Made by a program: the position numbers and the translations under genes
Assembly: GCF_002214585.1 (NCBI RefSeq)
Contig: NZ_CP014862.1
Span: forward strand, 558,001 to 622,000
Source: Thermococcus profundus
Lineage (GTDB): Archaea > Methanobacteriota_B > Thermococci > Thermococcales > Thermococcaceae
Direction: 5' to 3'
DNA: 64,000 nucleotides
Shown here: positions 8,792 through 17,357 of the stretch, piece by piece
Position numbering within the stretch: position 1 is the stretch's first letter
Layout: each line of letters opens with the position of its first letter
The notes under the pieces: generated by a model
The model's database searches: none
What the model saw: the letters and a program-made list of their open reading frames with translations, nothing else
What the model was told of the DNA's origin: nothing

Positions 8792-10276
8792 ATGTTACCT
8801 ATTAGCGAGTTGAAGCAAATTTTAGAGGGGGTTAAGAAGAACTCCAAAAATTCAATAGACTTATTCAGAGTCCCTCACACAGCCTGGGTAACTCATCCCG
8901 ATACCAAAATCTCATTAGAAATGCCTGTTCTTGTCGACTTCCCGAGGATCGCATACGAGACAATTGGAACTTTCATCATTAATTATGTCTCTGAGAAAAT
9001 TGAAGAAAGCGGGCTAAAAGAGGGATTACATAAGATTCTCGAGGAGAAAGAAGATTCCACTACACCAATTGGCTATGCAACCTCTGTATTACGGACGTTG
9101 GGCATTGAATGGGATGCGTATCCTTTGGGAGAAAAGTTGATACTAAGTGTTGACCCAGATGGATACTACAAAAATGTCTGGCCACATAAGATTCTAAGTT
9201 TTGTTAAACTGCTAAATGAGGGACAGGATTATCCGAGCAACATCTATGAAGTTGCCTCTATTCTGACACCTCAATTACCCCCAAGTGGCATTTCCACACC
9301 TTCAAAAGTTGCATTGCCTGCCATATTCTTTAATTTTGGCGCTACCACAGCCTTTAACGCGGTAATTGAATTGAATGCCCTTAAGAATGAGATACTTCAA
9401 CTATACAAGCTAACCATATCTATAGGTGAAACTCCCGAGGACTACGAGTGGCAGATAGCCACAAAGAATCACTTAATGAAAATATTTACAGACATGCTTA
9501 CCATTGTCCAGCATCTGGAGCTACTCTTAGAGTCCGGCCATTTTCACTCAGGATACTACCTAATGCGTTCACTCATAAGGGACTTGGGGGACGCTTTACT
9601 AACGGCCTCGCTCATTCAATACTATTCATTAATAGCTCCTAAGCTTGACGAAACCGCTCTAACAGAGGAAACAAAAGAAGATGCTGTTTGGAGTGGATTA
9701 ACTTATGTAAATGAGAATTTTATTGAAAAGTGGCTTAGGGTGTACTATGATAGTTATGGGAGGCCGTTTGTAGGAGAGGTTATTTTAGAAAATCCCGAAG
9801 AAGAATCAAAAGAATGGAAAATCAAGTCATTATCGGATCTTAGAGAGGAGTTCAAAAAAGACATATTTTACAAATTGTTTTCAACAGGTTTTATAGAAAG
9901 GAAAGCAAACAAGAAAGTCCAAAAATACTCCGTAGTCGGTTTTTCGGATAGGATTTGTTATGAGTCCGTGGACATGTTTATTAAGACAGGGAAATCCCCG
10001 ATAGATGTCGTTTTAGATGAGCATATTAAGTTGCCAACAAAAGCGAACCTTAAAGATACTTCCCAGTTTCCAGTTTCAAATGAGTATCACAAACTCAGTG
10101 ATGTAGTTCACAATCCGGTTTTAGTCGACTTTCCACCGTATAGTTCCACTATTGAATATCTTGGCTTTCTCCACCATTTGAAGATACTTAGAAAGATTTT
10201 TGATAATGTACTGAGGGCCTACTTAGAGAGACATAAGCGGGAAAGAAAGATTATGAGAAAAGAAGAGAAAAACTAA
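8792..10276 (+). CDS. Orphan AT-rich gene of unknown function
   Basis: A 494-residue protein with no recognised catalytic motif, signal peptide or clear membrane segment. Codons are rich in AAA, ATA and TTA, and the gene is visibly more AT-rich than everything around it, which suggests horizontal transfer. Two stretches recall the HEPN-like/DUF5677 style: ESGHFHSGYYLMRSLIRDLG (residues 247-266), similar to a helix pair ending in RSLxE/D, and YHKLSDVVHNP (432-442), like the YxxLSxxVH motif before a last helical pair. The C-terminus is strongly basic (KRERKIMRKEEKN). Its stop directly abuts the leuS stop. A stress or defence role is only a guess. Confidence 0.75.
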   Translation: MLPISELKQILEGVKKNSKNSIDLFRVPHTAWVTHPDTKISLEMPVLVDFPRIAYETIGTFIINYVSEKIEESGLKEGLHKILEEKEDSTTPIGYATSVLRTLGIEWDAYPLGEKLILSVDPDGYYKNVWPHKILSFVKLLNEGQDYPSNIYEVASILTPQLPPSGISTPSKVALPAIFFNFGATTAFNAVIELNALKNEILQLYKLTISIGETPEDYEWQIATKNHLMKIFTDMLTIVQHLELLLESGHFHSGYYLMRSLIRDLGDALLTASLIQYYSLIAPKLDETALTEETKEDAVWSGLTYVNENFIEKWLRVYYDSYGRPFVGEVILENPEEESKEWKIKSLSDLREEFKKDIFYKLFSTGFIERKANKKVQKYSVVGFSDRICYESVDMFIKTGKSPIDVVLDEHIKLPTKANLKDTSQFPVSNEYHKLSDVVHNPVLVDFPPYSSTIEYLGFLHHLKILRKIFDNVLRAYLERHKRERKIMRKEEKN

Positions 10277-13180
10277 TTACTCCACGAACACCGCAGGCTT
10301 CAGCGGCATGGCTTGCTTCTTCTTTCCTCCTTTGTCCTCCTCGGCGTTGATGACTATCTCGATGCCAAGTTCTTTCTCAATGAAGTCCTTGGCCTCCCTC
10401 AGCGCCTTCTCCTCGTTGATCCTCGTGACGTCAAAGGCTCTCTCCTTGATGAGTCTCTGTATCAGCTTGCTTACCTCCTTGCCGTGCTTCCTCATCTCTG
10501 GATCCTTCATCAGCTCTGACATAGCGGATTTGAAGTCCTTCTTTTCAGCAACAACCTCAACAACCTTCCACTTCCACTCCGGAGCGGTGTAGATGTATGC
10601 CCTCTTCGGGTTCTCTATCTTTGCAACGTTTATGATCTCCTTGATGTCCTCGATGAGGGACTTGACGAACTCCTCCTCTGCCTCAACGGTTTCGTTCCAC
10701 CACTCAGGAACCGGCTCGGGCCAGGGAGCGAGGCTCACGAAGCCCTCCCCGCCGAGCATCTCCCACAGCTCCTCGCTGATGTGCGGCGTGAACGGTGCCA
10801 TCAGCCTGACCCAGACGTCGGCGAGCTTTCTCAGGACGTAGCGCTTCGCCTCGTCGTCCCTCCCCTCGGTTCTCCTCATGTACCAGCGTAGATCGTTGAG
10901 AACTGTATAGAATGCCCACTGCACTGCTGTCCTCGTCCTGAACTCCTCAAGGGCCTTAGTTGCTCCATCAATGGCCTTGTTCAAACGGTGGAGCATCCAC
11001 CTGTCTATGTCCTTCAGCTCAACGCCTTCCTTGACATCGTAGGTTGCGAACTCGCTTATCAGCTCGTAGAAGCGCTCCACCTGCCTGCGGAGCTTTCCGA
11101 CTTCCTTCCTCTTCCAGTCGAAGTCGCTGTCGTGCTCGGCCAGTCCCATAATGTAGAGCCTGACAACATCCGCTCCGTTCTCCTCTATGGCATCAATGAA
11201 GTTCAGGACGTTGCCCTTGCTCTTGCTCATCTTCGTGCCTTCCAGCGTTCCGAAGCCGTTCACCGCTATTCCCTTGGGCCAGTGCTTCCTGTCGAAGATG
11301 GCAGTGTGGTTGAAGATGAAGAACGTCAGGTGGTTCGGTATGAGGTCTTTGGCGGAGCAGCGCCAGTCGAGCGGGTACCAGTACTCGAGCTCCTCCTTCA
11401 TCTCGTGGATAACCTCGGCAGGAATTCCGGTCTTCTCGCTCAGCCTCTTCTCCTTCTCCTTGTTGAACTCCTCCCTGAAGATGTAGTCGAAGAACTCCCT
11501 GTCAAGCTTCTCTGGGTCGAGCTTGCCCTCCTTCCTCAGCTGGTTCATGTGCCTGCTTATGGTGTAGTAAGCCATGTAGATGGTCGAGTCGCTCAGACTC
11601 TCGATTACCCAGTTCGGATCCCACGGGAGCGGCGTTCCAAGGCCGACCTTTCTGGCGCAGGCCTTCTTGTCGAGCCAGTCTATAACGGCTTCAAACTGTG
11701 CCCTCCTGCTCTCTGGATAGATGGTCATGTTCGCTAAAGCTTCCCTCGCCTTCTCCTTCCACTCTGGGTTTCCGTAGTCTATGAACCACTGGTCGTGGAT
11801 TATCTTGATGACCGCCTGGTTTCCGAACCTTGAGATGACCGGCTTTTCCGCGAACTCGTACATTATCTCTGCGATGCCCTTCTCCTGGAGCTCCTTCGCT
11901 ATCAGCTCCTTAGCCTCCTGGACAGGTTTGCCGGCATAGGGCTCAATCTTGAAAACTCCCTTGTGGTACTCGGCCTTGTAGATGTTCTTGGTCGCCTGCT
12001 CGAGCTTCTCAACATCCTTTTGGCTCTCAACACCGAGCTTCTCGGCCTCTTCGACAGCTGGGAACTCGCCGTAGCCTTCCAGCTTTATCAGCGAGATGTA
12101 GCTTATCTCCTCAACCACGCGCGGGTCGATGTCGTACTTGAGCAGAATCTCGGTCTCCTTCTTTAAGTCTTCAAGCGCTACATGGTCGAAGGGCGCGTGG
12201 GCAGGAACGCTCATAACAACTCCAGTTGCGTTGTCAGGGTCAACGAACTCCGCGGGTAGGATTATGACCTCGTCGCCGGTTACCGGGTTCTTGACGTACT
12301 TTCCGATGAGCCTCTCACCCTTGAACTTCTCAATGACCTCTATATCCCTGTCCTGGAAGGAGAGCTTGTAAGCGGCTTCCTTGCTGACGATCCAGGTCTC
12401 CTCTCTGTCGCCCTTCTTGACTTTGACCTTCACGTATGTGACTTCAGGGTTCAGCCACATGTTGGTGACGCCGTAGACAGTTTCGGGCCTCAGGGTGGCG
12501 GCCGGGAGATAGATTTCCTCGCCGTTTTCCTCGAGAACGAACTTGATTATGACGTATTCGAGTATCTGGACATCTTCACCCTCCATTATGTCGTGATCAC
12601 CAAGAGGAGTGCCAACGACCGGATCCCATCTGACCCTGTGCGCTCCCTTGACGACAAGACCCATATCCTTGAGCGTCCAGAACTGCCACTCTATGAACTT
12701 GCTGAAGGGCGGGAAGAGGTTTGTCGTGTGGAACTCGCGCGTCCAGTCAACGGAGAAGCCGGCCCTTATGAAGGTCTCCTTCGCTGCCTTCATGAAGTAC
12801 TTGACTATCTCCTTCGGATCCTCGAACTTCCAGAGGATGTCCTCGGGGACCTTGTAAACATCCCTGTAGATGTGGATGGTCTTGGGGTCGCGGTTCTTTA
12901 TCCTCTCGGCTATTCCGACTATCGGCGCGCCCGTGATGTGCCACGCCATCGGGAAGAGAACGTTGTAGCCCTGCATCCTCTTGAAGCGCGCTATAACGTC
13001 CGGTATCGTGTAGGTCCTCGCGTGGCCGACGTGGAGGTGGCCCGAAAGGTACGGGAACGCGACCGTTATGTAGAACTTCTTTTCCTTCGGCTTCGCGTTT
13101 CTGTCCGGCTCGAAAACCTTTTCCTCCATCCAGCGCTTCTGCCACTTCTCCTCAATCGCCTTGAAGTTGAGCTCAGCCAT
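10277..13180 (-). CDS. leuS: Leucyl-tRNA synthetase
   Basis: Charges tRNA-Leu with leucine. The 967-residue protein is the long archaeal/eukaryotic type of class Ia synthetase, with [16 protein letters not shown] near residue 45 (HIGH motif), an editing domain inserted in the Rossmann fold ([26 protein letters not shown]), [11 protein letters not shown] (KMSKS) near 650, the anticodon-binding helical domain, and a C-terminal extension. The ATG at 13180 lies eight bases after AAAGGAGG. Its stop touches the stop of the convergent orphan gene with no gap. The promoter lies far upstream, leaving a long leader. Confidence 0.97.
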   Translation of the reverse strand: MAELNFKAIEEKWQKRWMEEKVFEPDRNAKPKEKKFYITVAFPYLSGHLHVGHARTYTIPDVIARFKRMQGYNVLFPMAWHITGAPIVGIAERIKNRDPKTIHIYRDVYKVPEDILWKFEDPKEIVKYFMKAAKETFIRAGFSVDWTREFHTTNLFPPFSKFIEWQFWTLKDMGLVVKGAHRVRWDPVVGTPLGDHDIMEGEDVQILEYVIIKFVLEENGEEIYLPAATLRPETVYGVTNMWLNPEVTYVKVKVKKGDREETWIVSKEAAYKLSFQDRDIEVIEKFKGERLIGKYVKNPVTGDEVIILPAEFVDPDNATGVVMSVPAHAPFDHVALEDLKKETEILLKYDIDPRVVEEISYISLIKLEGYGEFPAVEEAEKLGVESQKDVEKLEQATKNIYKAEYHKGVFKIEPYAGKPVQEAKELIAKELQEKGIAEIMYEFAEKPVISRFGNQAVIKIIHDQWFIDYGNPEWKEKAREALANMTIYPESRRAQFEAVIDWLDKKACARKVGLGTPLPWDPNWVIESLSDSTIYMAYYTISRHMNQLRKEGKLDPEKLDREFFDYIFREEFNKEKEKRLSEKTGIPAEVIHEMKEELEYWYPLDWRCSAKDLIPNHLTFFIFNHTAIFDRKHWPKGIAVNGFGTLEGTKMSKSKGNVLNFIDAIEENGADVVRLYIMGLAEHDSDFDWKRKEVGKLRRQVERFYELISEFATYDVKEGVELKDIDRWMLHRLNKAIDGATKALEEFRTRTAVQWAFYTVLNDLRWYMRRTEGRDDEAKRYVLRKLADVWVRLMAPFTPHISEELWEMLGGEGFVSLAPWPEPVPEWWNETVEAEEEFVKSLIEDIKEIINVAKIENPKRAYIYTAPEWKWKVVEVVAEKKDFKSAMSELMKDPEMRKHGKEVSKLIQRLIKERAFDVTRINEEKALREAKDFIEKELGIEIVINAEEDKGGKKKQAMPLKPAVFVE

Positions 13181-13189
13181 GTCCAAAAC

Positions 13190-13360
13190 CTCCTTTAGCT
13201 TCGATTTTCAATCCTAAGGATCCATATGGAACTCCAAAAGAGCGAGACTTCAGAATAGGGGGGCTATCTAGGCAATCAGAGCGAAACGCCCGGTGAACGA
13301 TGGAGAAGGTACTCCCCCCTCATCGGCATCGGAGCGAGTAGCGGTTTTGGGTATTTAAGT
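13190..13360 (-). promoter_or_regulatory. Long leader and promoter of leuS
   Basis: The best TATA element (AACTTAAATACCC on the minus strand, 13349-13360) is about 170 bases before the leuS ATG, so the mRNA leader should be near 145 bases, unusually long for this organism group. It contains short GC-rich segments (GGGGGGAG with CTCCATCG) that could pair, but no known riboswitch is recognised. Confidence 0.35.
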
Positions 13361-13439
13361 TTTTTGGAGAAAGAAAGGAGAAAAGAAGTCATGCACTCCT
13401 CATGAAGAAACCGATATCCTCAGGCTAGACCGTCCAGTG

Positions 13440-14396
13440 TCAGTGCCCATTTCGGAAACCCTTTCCGTGGCCTCCCCTGTGAAGCTCCCTTTTTATAAAG
13501 TGGAGAGCTTTATAGAACTCCTTTATGGTCTCCCTATTGGCCATTATGATATTGAGGGCATCTGCATATTTTCCCTGATCCGAGAGTTCTTTGACCTGCT
13601 CGTAGACTCCCCTGAATGCATTCAGCCTTTCCTGGAGCCTTGCCGCGTTTCCACCGTTGGAGTTTACCCTCTCGATAACCCTCTGAGCGAACTCCATAGC
13701 CCTCTTCCCTCTTCTTAGGAATGCGTTGACGATTCTGTCCGCGTTTGCATAGGCGAGCTCCTTCCTTATCTCAACGAGCTTCTCATCCAGCTGCTTCTTG
13801 AGCTCTCTCGCCACTGCGAGGTCTTCCTTGGCTTTCTCAAGGTTCTTGTTCCGCATGTCCTCCATAACCTGTATGTAAGCCTCTTTAGTCTGGTTGAGGA
13901 GCTCAGGAGCGTTGCCAACGTCAATTCCCTGCTTCTGAGCCCTTTCAATTGTCTTCTCGGCGGCTTTGAAGTAGCCATTCATCCTTCTGATCTCCCCTGG
14001 AAGCTCCCGGAGTTCCTCTCTGGCGGTTTTCACAGCCTTAAGGATGACTTTGTAGTGCCTCATGGCGAGGATTCCGTTGGCTATGGCACCCTCGTAGTAA
14101 CCGTTCTGATAATCCCCAACGGCAGTTTTCCTGTACTCCTCAGCTTTCTGGTAGTGCTCGAAGATCGTTGAATTGGTGCTGACGTTCGCCTTCTCAATTA
14201 TTCCCGATGTTATGTTGTGGAGTCTCTCAAGGTTCGAGATTATCTTGCCCGCAACGAGCTCCATCTCCGTGGCGTTGGTGCCCTGGATCTCCTGCGGCAA
14301 CGAGCCCTTGCTGCTTTCATCCGCAAGGACGGCTCCCGCAGGTACTATGGCCGCCACCAGCAGCCCTATTATCAACAGTGCCTTCAGGCACTTCAT
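13440..14396 (-). CDS. Secreted helical protein, function unknown
   Basis: A 318-residue exported protein. The first 26 residues (MKCLKALLIIGLLVAAIVPA then GAVLA) are a signal peptide. The rest is almost entirely charged helix rich in E, K, R and A, with three repeated-looking blocks (AEEYRKTAVGDYQNGYYEGA, AKEDLAVARELKKQLDEKL, ADALNIIMANRETIKEFYKA) that suggest TPR-like or coiled-coil bundles. The tail HRGGHGKGFRNGH is rich in His and Gly and might bind metal. The start at 14396 is chosen because AGGTG lies seven bases before; two ATG/GTG codons further up are too close to it. No family was recognised. Confidence 0.8.
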   Translation of the reverse strand: MKCLKALLIIGLLVAAIVPAGAVLADESSKGSLPQEIQGTNATEMELVAGKIISNLERLHNITSGIIEKANVSTNSTIFEHYQKAEEYRKTAVGDYQNGYYEGAIANGILAMRHYKVILKAVKTAREELRELPGEIRRMNGYFKAAEKTIERAQKQGIDVGNAPELLNQTKEAYIQVMEDMRNKNLEKAKEDLAVARELKKQLDEKLVEIRKELAYANADRIVNAFLRRGKRAMEFAQRVIERVNSNGGNAARLQERLNAFRGVYEQVKELSDQGKYADALNIIMANRETIKEFYKALHFIKRELHRGGHGKGFRNGH

Positions 14397-14456
14397 AGCC
14401 ATCACCTCGATAGCGGATAGTGCCGAACTCCTATTTTAGGGACGCGGTGAAAAATT

Positions 14457-14478
14457 GGATGAAACGAACGTTTCAAGG
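14457..14478. repeat. Short inverted repeat GAAAC-GAAC-GTTTC
   Basis: GATGAAACGAACGTTTCAAGG lies in the AT-rich 180-bp gap between the prolidase and the secreted helical protein. Its arms resemble the inner part of the repeats at 1752 and 2001 and may be a decayed relative. The rest of the gap shows no gene. Confidence 0.3.
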
Positions 14479-14596
14479 GATTAAAGGTGTTTAATGGCAT
14501 TAAAAGCCCAACAAAAATTTCAAGAAATCTATCTCACCAGTTGAAACGATATGAACCGAATAAAAGTTAAAATTTCAAGGAATGGGGTAACAGGGG

Positions 14597-15673
14597 TCAG
14601 AGGACAACCAGCCCCCTGTCCGCCCTCGTCAGCCTTTTACCTCTACCATCCACAACCGCAACGTCGTCCTCTATCCTGACCCCACCGAGGCCTGGAACGT
14701 AGACCCCGGGCTCTATGGTGAAGGTCATGCCCTCTTCCAGGACTACCTCACCGTCGGGTCCTATGAAAGGCTCTTCGTGGACATCCAGACCGAGGCCGTG
14801 GCCCGTTCTGTGGGTGAAGTAGTCGCCGTAGCCGGCCTTCGCGATGATCTCCCTTGCGGCGGCGTCTATCTCCTTCGCCTTCTTCCCCACCTTAACTGCC
14901 CTGTAGGCCGTCTCCTGGGCTTCTTTGACAGTGTTGTAGATCTCAATCAGTTTCTCATCGGGTTTCCCAACTGCTATCGTCCGCGTTATGTCCGAACAGT
15001 AGCCCTTCCATCTTGCACCGTAGTCAAGGATAACCATGTCCCCCTCCCTTATCCTCCTGTCTCCCGGGGCGTGGTGCGGGTTGGCGGCGTTCTCCCCGCT
15101 GGCCACTATCGGCTCAAAGGATATCCCGTCACTCAGCTCCCGTATCCTGAGCTCGATATTTAGAGCAAGATCCCTCTCACGCATTCCAAGAAGATCCCAG
15201 CTCAGGATCTCTTCAAAAACGCGGTCAACTACTTTCGCCGCGTGCTTCATCATCTCAATTTCCTCTTCGTCCTTCCTCATGCGGAGCTCTCGGATTACAC
15301 TGCTGAGGGGATAGAACTCGAAGTTCCTGTTTCCGAGCCGGATGATGTTTATCAGCCAGTCTGCGCGCATGGTGTTCTCGATGAGAATCCTGCCGGATGA
15401 AAGCTCAAGTTCCCCGAGAATCCACGCGAGTTTGTGGTAGGGGTTCTCCCCATCCCTCCAGAACGTAGCCGGAAAGTTTCTCACGACGTTCTCGTAGAGG
15501 CTGGGTGCGAGCAGCTGATATTCCCCGTCGGCATTCACCGCCAAAACGGTAAGCCTCTCTCCAGTTTCGTGGAGATGCAGGCCCGTAAGGTAGTAGAGGT
15601 TCGTGCCTGGGCTTATGATGGCTCCACCGAACCCTCTTTCGTTCAGCAGGGAAACGAACTTTTCAAGGCGCAT
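14597..15673 (-). CDS. pepQ: Xaa-Pro dipeptidase/aminopeptidase (M24 family)
   Basis: Metallopeptidase that cleaves Xaa-Pro bonds in peptide breakdown. The 358-residue protein has an N-terminal creatinase-like domain and a pita-bread C-terminal domain with all five metal ligands in order: DYGARWKGYCSDITRT (two Asp), THRTGHGLGLDVHEEP (His), FTIEPGVYVPGLGG (Glu) and GVRIEDDVAV (Glu). Length is near that of the characterised Pyrococcus prolidase. The ATG at 15673 follows GGTGGTG. It lies six bases downstream of the PAP2 gene and is probably co-transcribed. Prolidase or aminopeptidase P activity cannot be separated by sequence reading. Confidence 0.9.
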   Translation of the reverse strand: MRLEKFVSLLNERGFGGAIISPGTNLYYLTGLHLHETGERLTVLAVNADGEYQLLAPSLYENVVRNFPATFWRDGENPYHKLAWILGELELSSGRILIENTMRADWLINIIRLGNRNFEFYPLSSVIRELRMRKDEEEIEMMKHAAKVVDRVFEEILSWDLLGMRERDLALNIELRIRELSDGISFEPIVASGENAANPHHAPGDRRIREGDMVILDYGARWKGYCSDITRTIAVGKPDEKLIEIYNTVKEAQETAYRAVKVGKKAKEIDAAAREIIAKAGYGDYFTHRTGHGLGLDVHEEPFIGPDGEVVLEEGMTFTIEPGVYVPGLGGVRIEDDVAVVDGRGKRLTRADRGLVVL

Positions 15674-15678
15674 TTTTT

Positions 15679-16338
15679 TCACCACCACCGAATACTCCCT
15701 GAGATTTTAACGCTTTTTGTCAGAAGAAACCAAATCCCAGCACCGAGGACTATCCCCGCAACCGTATCCCAGATCCAGTGCTCGGCCAGAAGAACCGTGG
15801 AAGGGGGCACCAGGAACGGAAAAAGCGAGAGGAACCTTGCACTTTTCTCCCGTCTCATGAAGAGGGCGAGGAAGCTCACAGTCGCTATCGTACAGTGGGG
15901 AGAAGGGAAAACGAACTGGGGCCTGGCTAGCCAGCTCGGAGGGGAATACTTTCTCGGAAGGTCAGGGTAAATATGGTGGGGAGCGTTTACGTGGGCAGTC
16001 AAGAATATTATTGAAAGTACAAGGAAGGAAAGGGCGTAGGCTTTGATAAGGATCTTGCATTCAGGGGGATCCCTCAGGAGGAGATAGAGGAACGCCACAA
16101 CCATCGGTCCGCTAAACCCGAAGTGATAGACCGCGTCCATAACGGTGTAGAGTACGGGATGGGACTTGGTCCACAGGAGAATGGACAGAACGAAATCCCT
16201 TGAAGTTCCCGGGAGCTCAAGGAGCAGACCGTTCCAGCTGATGCTCCAGCGGCCCAAAAAGGGGTAAACGATGCTGTAAACCTCCCAGAACAGATATACC
16301 GCAAGAAACTCCACTACGAGCCTCTTCCTGTCGTTCAT
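15679..16338 (-). CDS. PAP2 superfamily membrane phosphatase
   Basis: A 219-residue protein with about six membrane segments and the PAP2 signature in variant form: FPSPHCTIATVS (the PSGH-like motif with catalytic-side His) and LLAEHWIWDTVAGI (HxxxD, the nucleophile His and Asp), plus an upstream RKYSPPSW stretch. Such proteins remove phosphate from lipid or isoprenoid phosphates or move inositol phosphate groups. The start at 16338 is preferred over an upstream in-frame codon because AGGGGACG lies just before it. It precedes pepQ by six bases. Substrate is unknown. Confidence 0.82.
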   Translation of the reverse strand: MNDRKRLVVEFLAVYLFWEVYSIVYPFLGRWSISWNGLLLELPGTSRDFVLSILLWTKSHPVLYTVMDAVYHFGFSGPMVVAFLYLLLRDPPECKILIKAYALSFLVLSIIFLTAHVNAPHHIYPDLPRKYSPPSWLARPQFVFPSPHCTIATVSFLALFMRREKSARFLSLFPFLVPPSTVLLAEHWIWDTVAGIVLGAGIWFLLTKSVKISGSIRWW

Positions 16339-16393
16339 TGAATCGTCCCCTGAATGTAAAGGGACGCCCACTTAAAAAGCTCACCACCGTAAT

Positions 16394-16403
16394 CTTTATA
16401 AAT
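16394..16403 (+). promoter_or_regulatory. TATA element of the tRNA-Asn unit
   Basis: AATCTTTATAAATACTCC is a strong archaeal TATA box, about 30 bases before the mature 5' end of tRNA-Asn. It faces away from the PAP2 gene. Confidence 0.65.
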
Positions 16404-16431
16404 ACTCCACGCTTCCCATAACTTGGGTCGA

Positions 16432-16507
16432 GCCGCCGTAGCTTAGTTGGTAGAGCGCCGGACTGTTAATCCGGCGGTCCCCGGTTCGAATCCGGGCGGC
16501 GGCGCCA
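16432..16507 (+). tRNA. tRNA-Asn (anticodon GTT)
   Basis: Cloverleaf with acceptor GCCGCCG/CGGCGGC, D loop AGTTGGTAGA, anticodon stem CCGGA/TCCGG around CTGTTAA (anticodon GTT), T arm CCCGGTTCGAATCCGGG, discriminator G, encoded CCA. No intron. The next tRNA follows after 5 bases. Confidence 0.95.
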
Positions 16508-16512
16508 TCAGT

Positions 16513-16590
16513 GGGCCCGTAGCTCAGCCTGGTCAGAGCGCGCGGCTCATAACCGCGTGGTCGGGGGTTCAAAGCCCCCCGGGCCCACCA
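16513..16590 (+). tRNA. tRNA with CAT anticodon (probably Ile2, else elongator Met)
   Basis: Acceptor GGGCCCG/CGGGCCC, anticodon stem GCGG/CCGC around CTCATAA (anticodon CAT), T stem GGGGG/CCCCC, discriminator A, encoded CCA. It lacks the A1 and the anticodon-stem G-C triplet pattern of initiator tRNA-Met. The GGGCCCG acceptor with A73 resembles archaeal tRNA-Ile more than elongator tRNA-Met, so an agmatidine-modified isoleucine tRNA reading AUA is likely. This assignment is an inference. Confidence 0.9.
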
Positions 16591-16650
16591 TTACAGCCCT
16601 TGCTTGCGCAAGCGCTGGCGGAAGAGTGGTATGCGATTCTAACAAGCTAG

Positions 16651-16656
16651 TTTTTT
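16651..16656 (+). terminator. T-run after the tRNA pair
   Basis: A T6 run 60 bases beyond the second tRNA. Just downstream of the tRNA is the hairpin GCTTGCGCAAGC (16612-16623). Both fit the end of the tRNA transcript. Confidence 0.4.
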
Positions 16657-16684
16657 GTATATCCATGCTTTCTCCGGAGCTACC

Positions 16685-16694
16685 AAAAAAAAAA
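16685..16694 (-). terminator. T10 terminator of the aminotransferase-GDT1 unit
   Basis: Ten A residues on the plus strand are a T10 run on the minus strand, 35 bases after the stop of the small membrane protein at 16729. Confidence 0.55.
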
Positions 16695-16728
16695 GATCGA
16701 GCTTCTGATAAAGAAGTCGGTGGGGTTT

Positions 16729-17073
16729 TCAGAGCCTCCCCAGTATCTCGCCCTCCACTTCAGGATCGCTCAGGAGTATCAGGACGAGGGCGGAGAGAGC
16801 GAACAGCGTTGCTCCCTGGGCTATGACCCCGAGCATCATCCAGAGGAGTGAGAAGATAAGATCCACGAACGATATGTACTTTCCAAAGCCTATCCCCCAC
16901 TCTTCTCCTCTCCAGAGCCCCCATAGAATTGCTACGTGGAGGAGGCCCACAAAAACGCCTCCTGTGGCCTGGAGGGGGTAGTTTGTTGAGAGAGCGGCTA
17001 TGCCGAAGAAGTAGAGGGCTATTGAGAGGAAGGATACCATCACGGCACTCTTGGGTCTGATTCCAAACTTCAC
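16729..17073 (-). CDS. Small membrane protein, function unknown
   Basis: A 114-residue protein with four hydrophobic segments (about residues 11-28, 37-53, 64-84 and 86-102) and short charged loops (WRGEEWGIG). No catalytic motif is seen. It starts with GTG at 17073 after GAGGTGG, about ten bases behind the GDT1-like gene, so it is probably co-translated with it. A T10 run closes the unit. The frame and ribosome site make it a real gene; function cannot be assigned. Confidence 0.75.
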   Translation of the reverse strand: MKFGIRPKSAVMVSFLSIALYFFGIAALSTNYPLQATGGVFVGLLHVAILWGLWRGEEWGIGFGKYISFVDLIFSLLWMMLGVIAQGATLFALSALVLILLSDPEVEGEILGRL

Positions 17074-17082
17074 TATACCACC

Positions 17083-17346
17083 TCACAGTTTTCCGAGGAG
17101 CATGAGAAGTCCGAAGGCCACGAACAGAATCCCCGCCCCCTTGTGGAGGAGATCGACGGGAATGAAGTCTCCGAGCCTCTCACCGATGTACGCCCCGATA
17201 AAGTTCACAAGCGCCAGTCCAAGTATTGCCCCGATGAATGCTGTCTTCCATCCGTATTTAGTCGCAAATGCCATCGTGGCCAGCTGGGTCTTGTCGCCAA
17301 GCTCCGCGAGAAAAACTGCGACAAAAATGTAGAGAAGGGAATTCAT
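17083..17346 (-). CDS. TMEM165/GDT1-like (UPF0016) cation transporter, single-domain form
   Basis: An 87-residue membrane protein with the family signature FLAELGDKTQLATM near residue 12 and three hydrophobic segments. GDT1/MneA proteins move Mn2+ or Ca2+ and usually contain two such domains in one chain of about 200 residues; this one has only one, so it should work as a dimer. GAGGGGG precedes the ATG. It follows the aminotransferase by 11 bases and precedes another small membrane gene. Family is clear; the ion is not known. Confidence 0.85.
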   Translation of the reverse strand: MNSLLYIFVAVFLAELGDKTQLATMAFATKYGWKTAFIGAILGLALVNFIGAYIGERLGDFIPVDLLHKGAGILFVAFGLLMLLGKL

Positions 17347-17357
17347 GCTCCGCCCCC

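Noticed and set aside
10988-11737. 249-codon plus-strand frame inside leuS
   Set aside because: Antisense shadow of the synthetase; composition mirrors leuS codons and there is no start signal.
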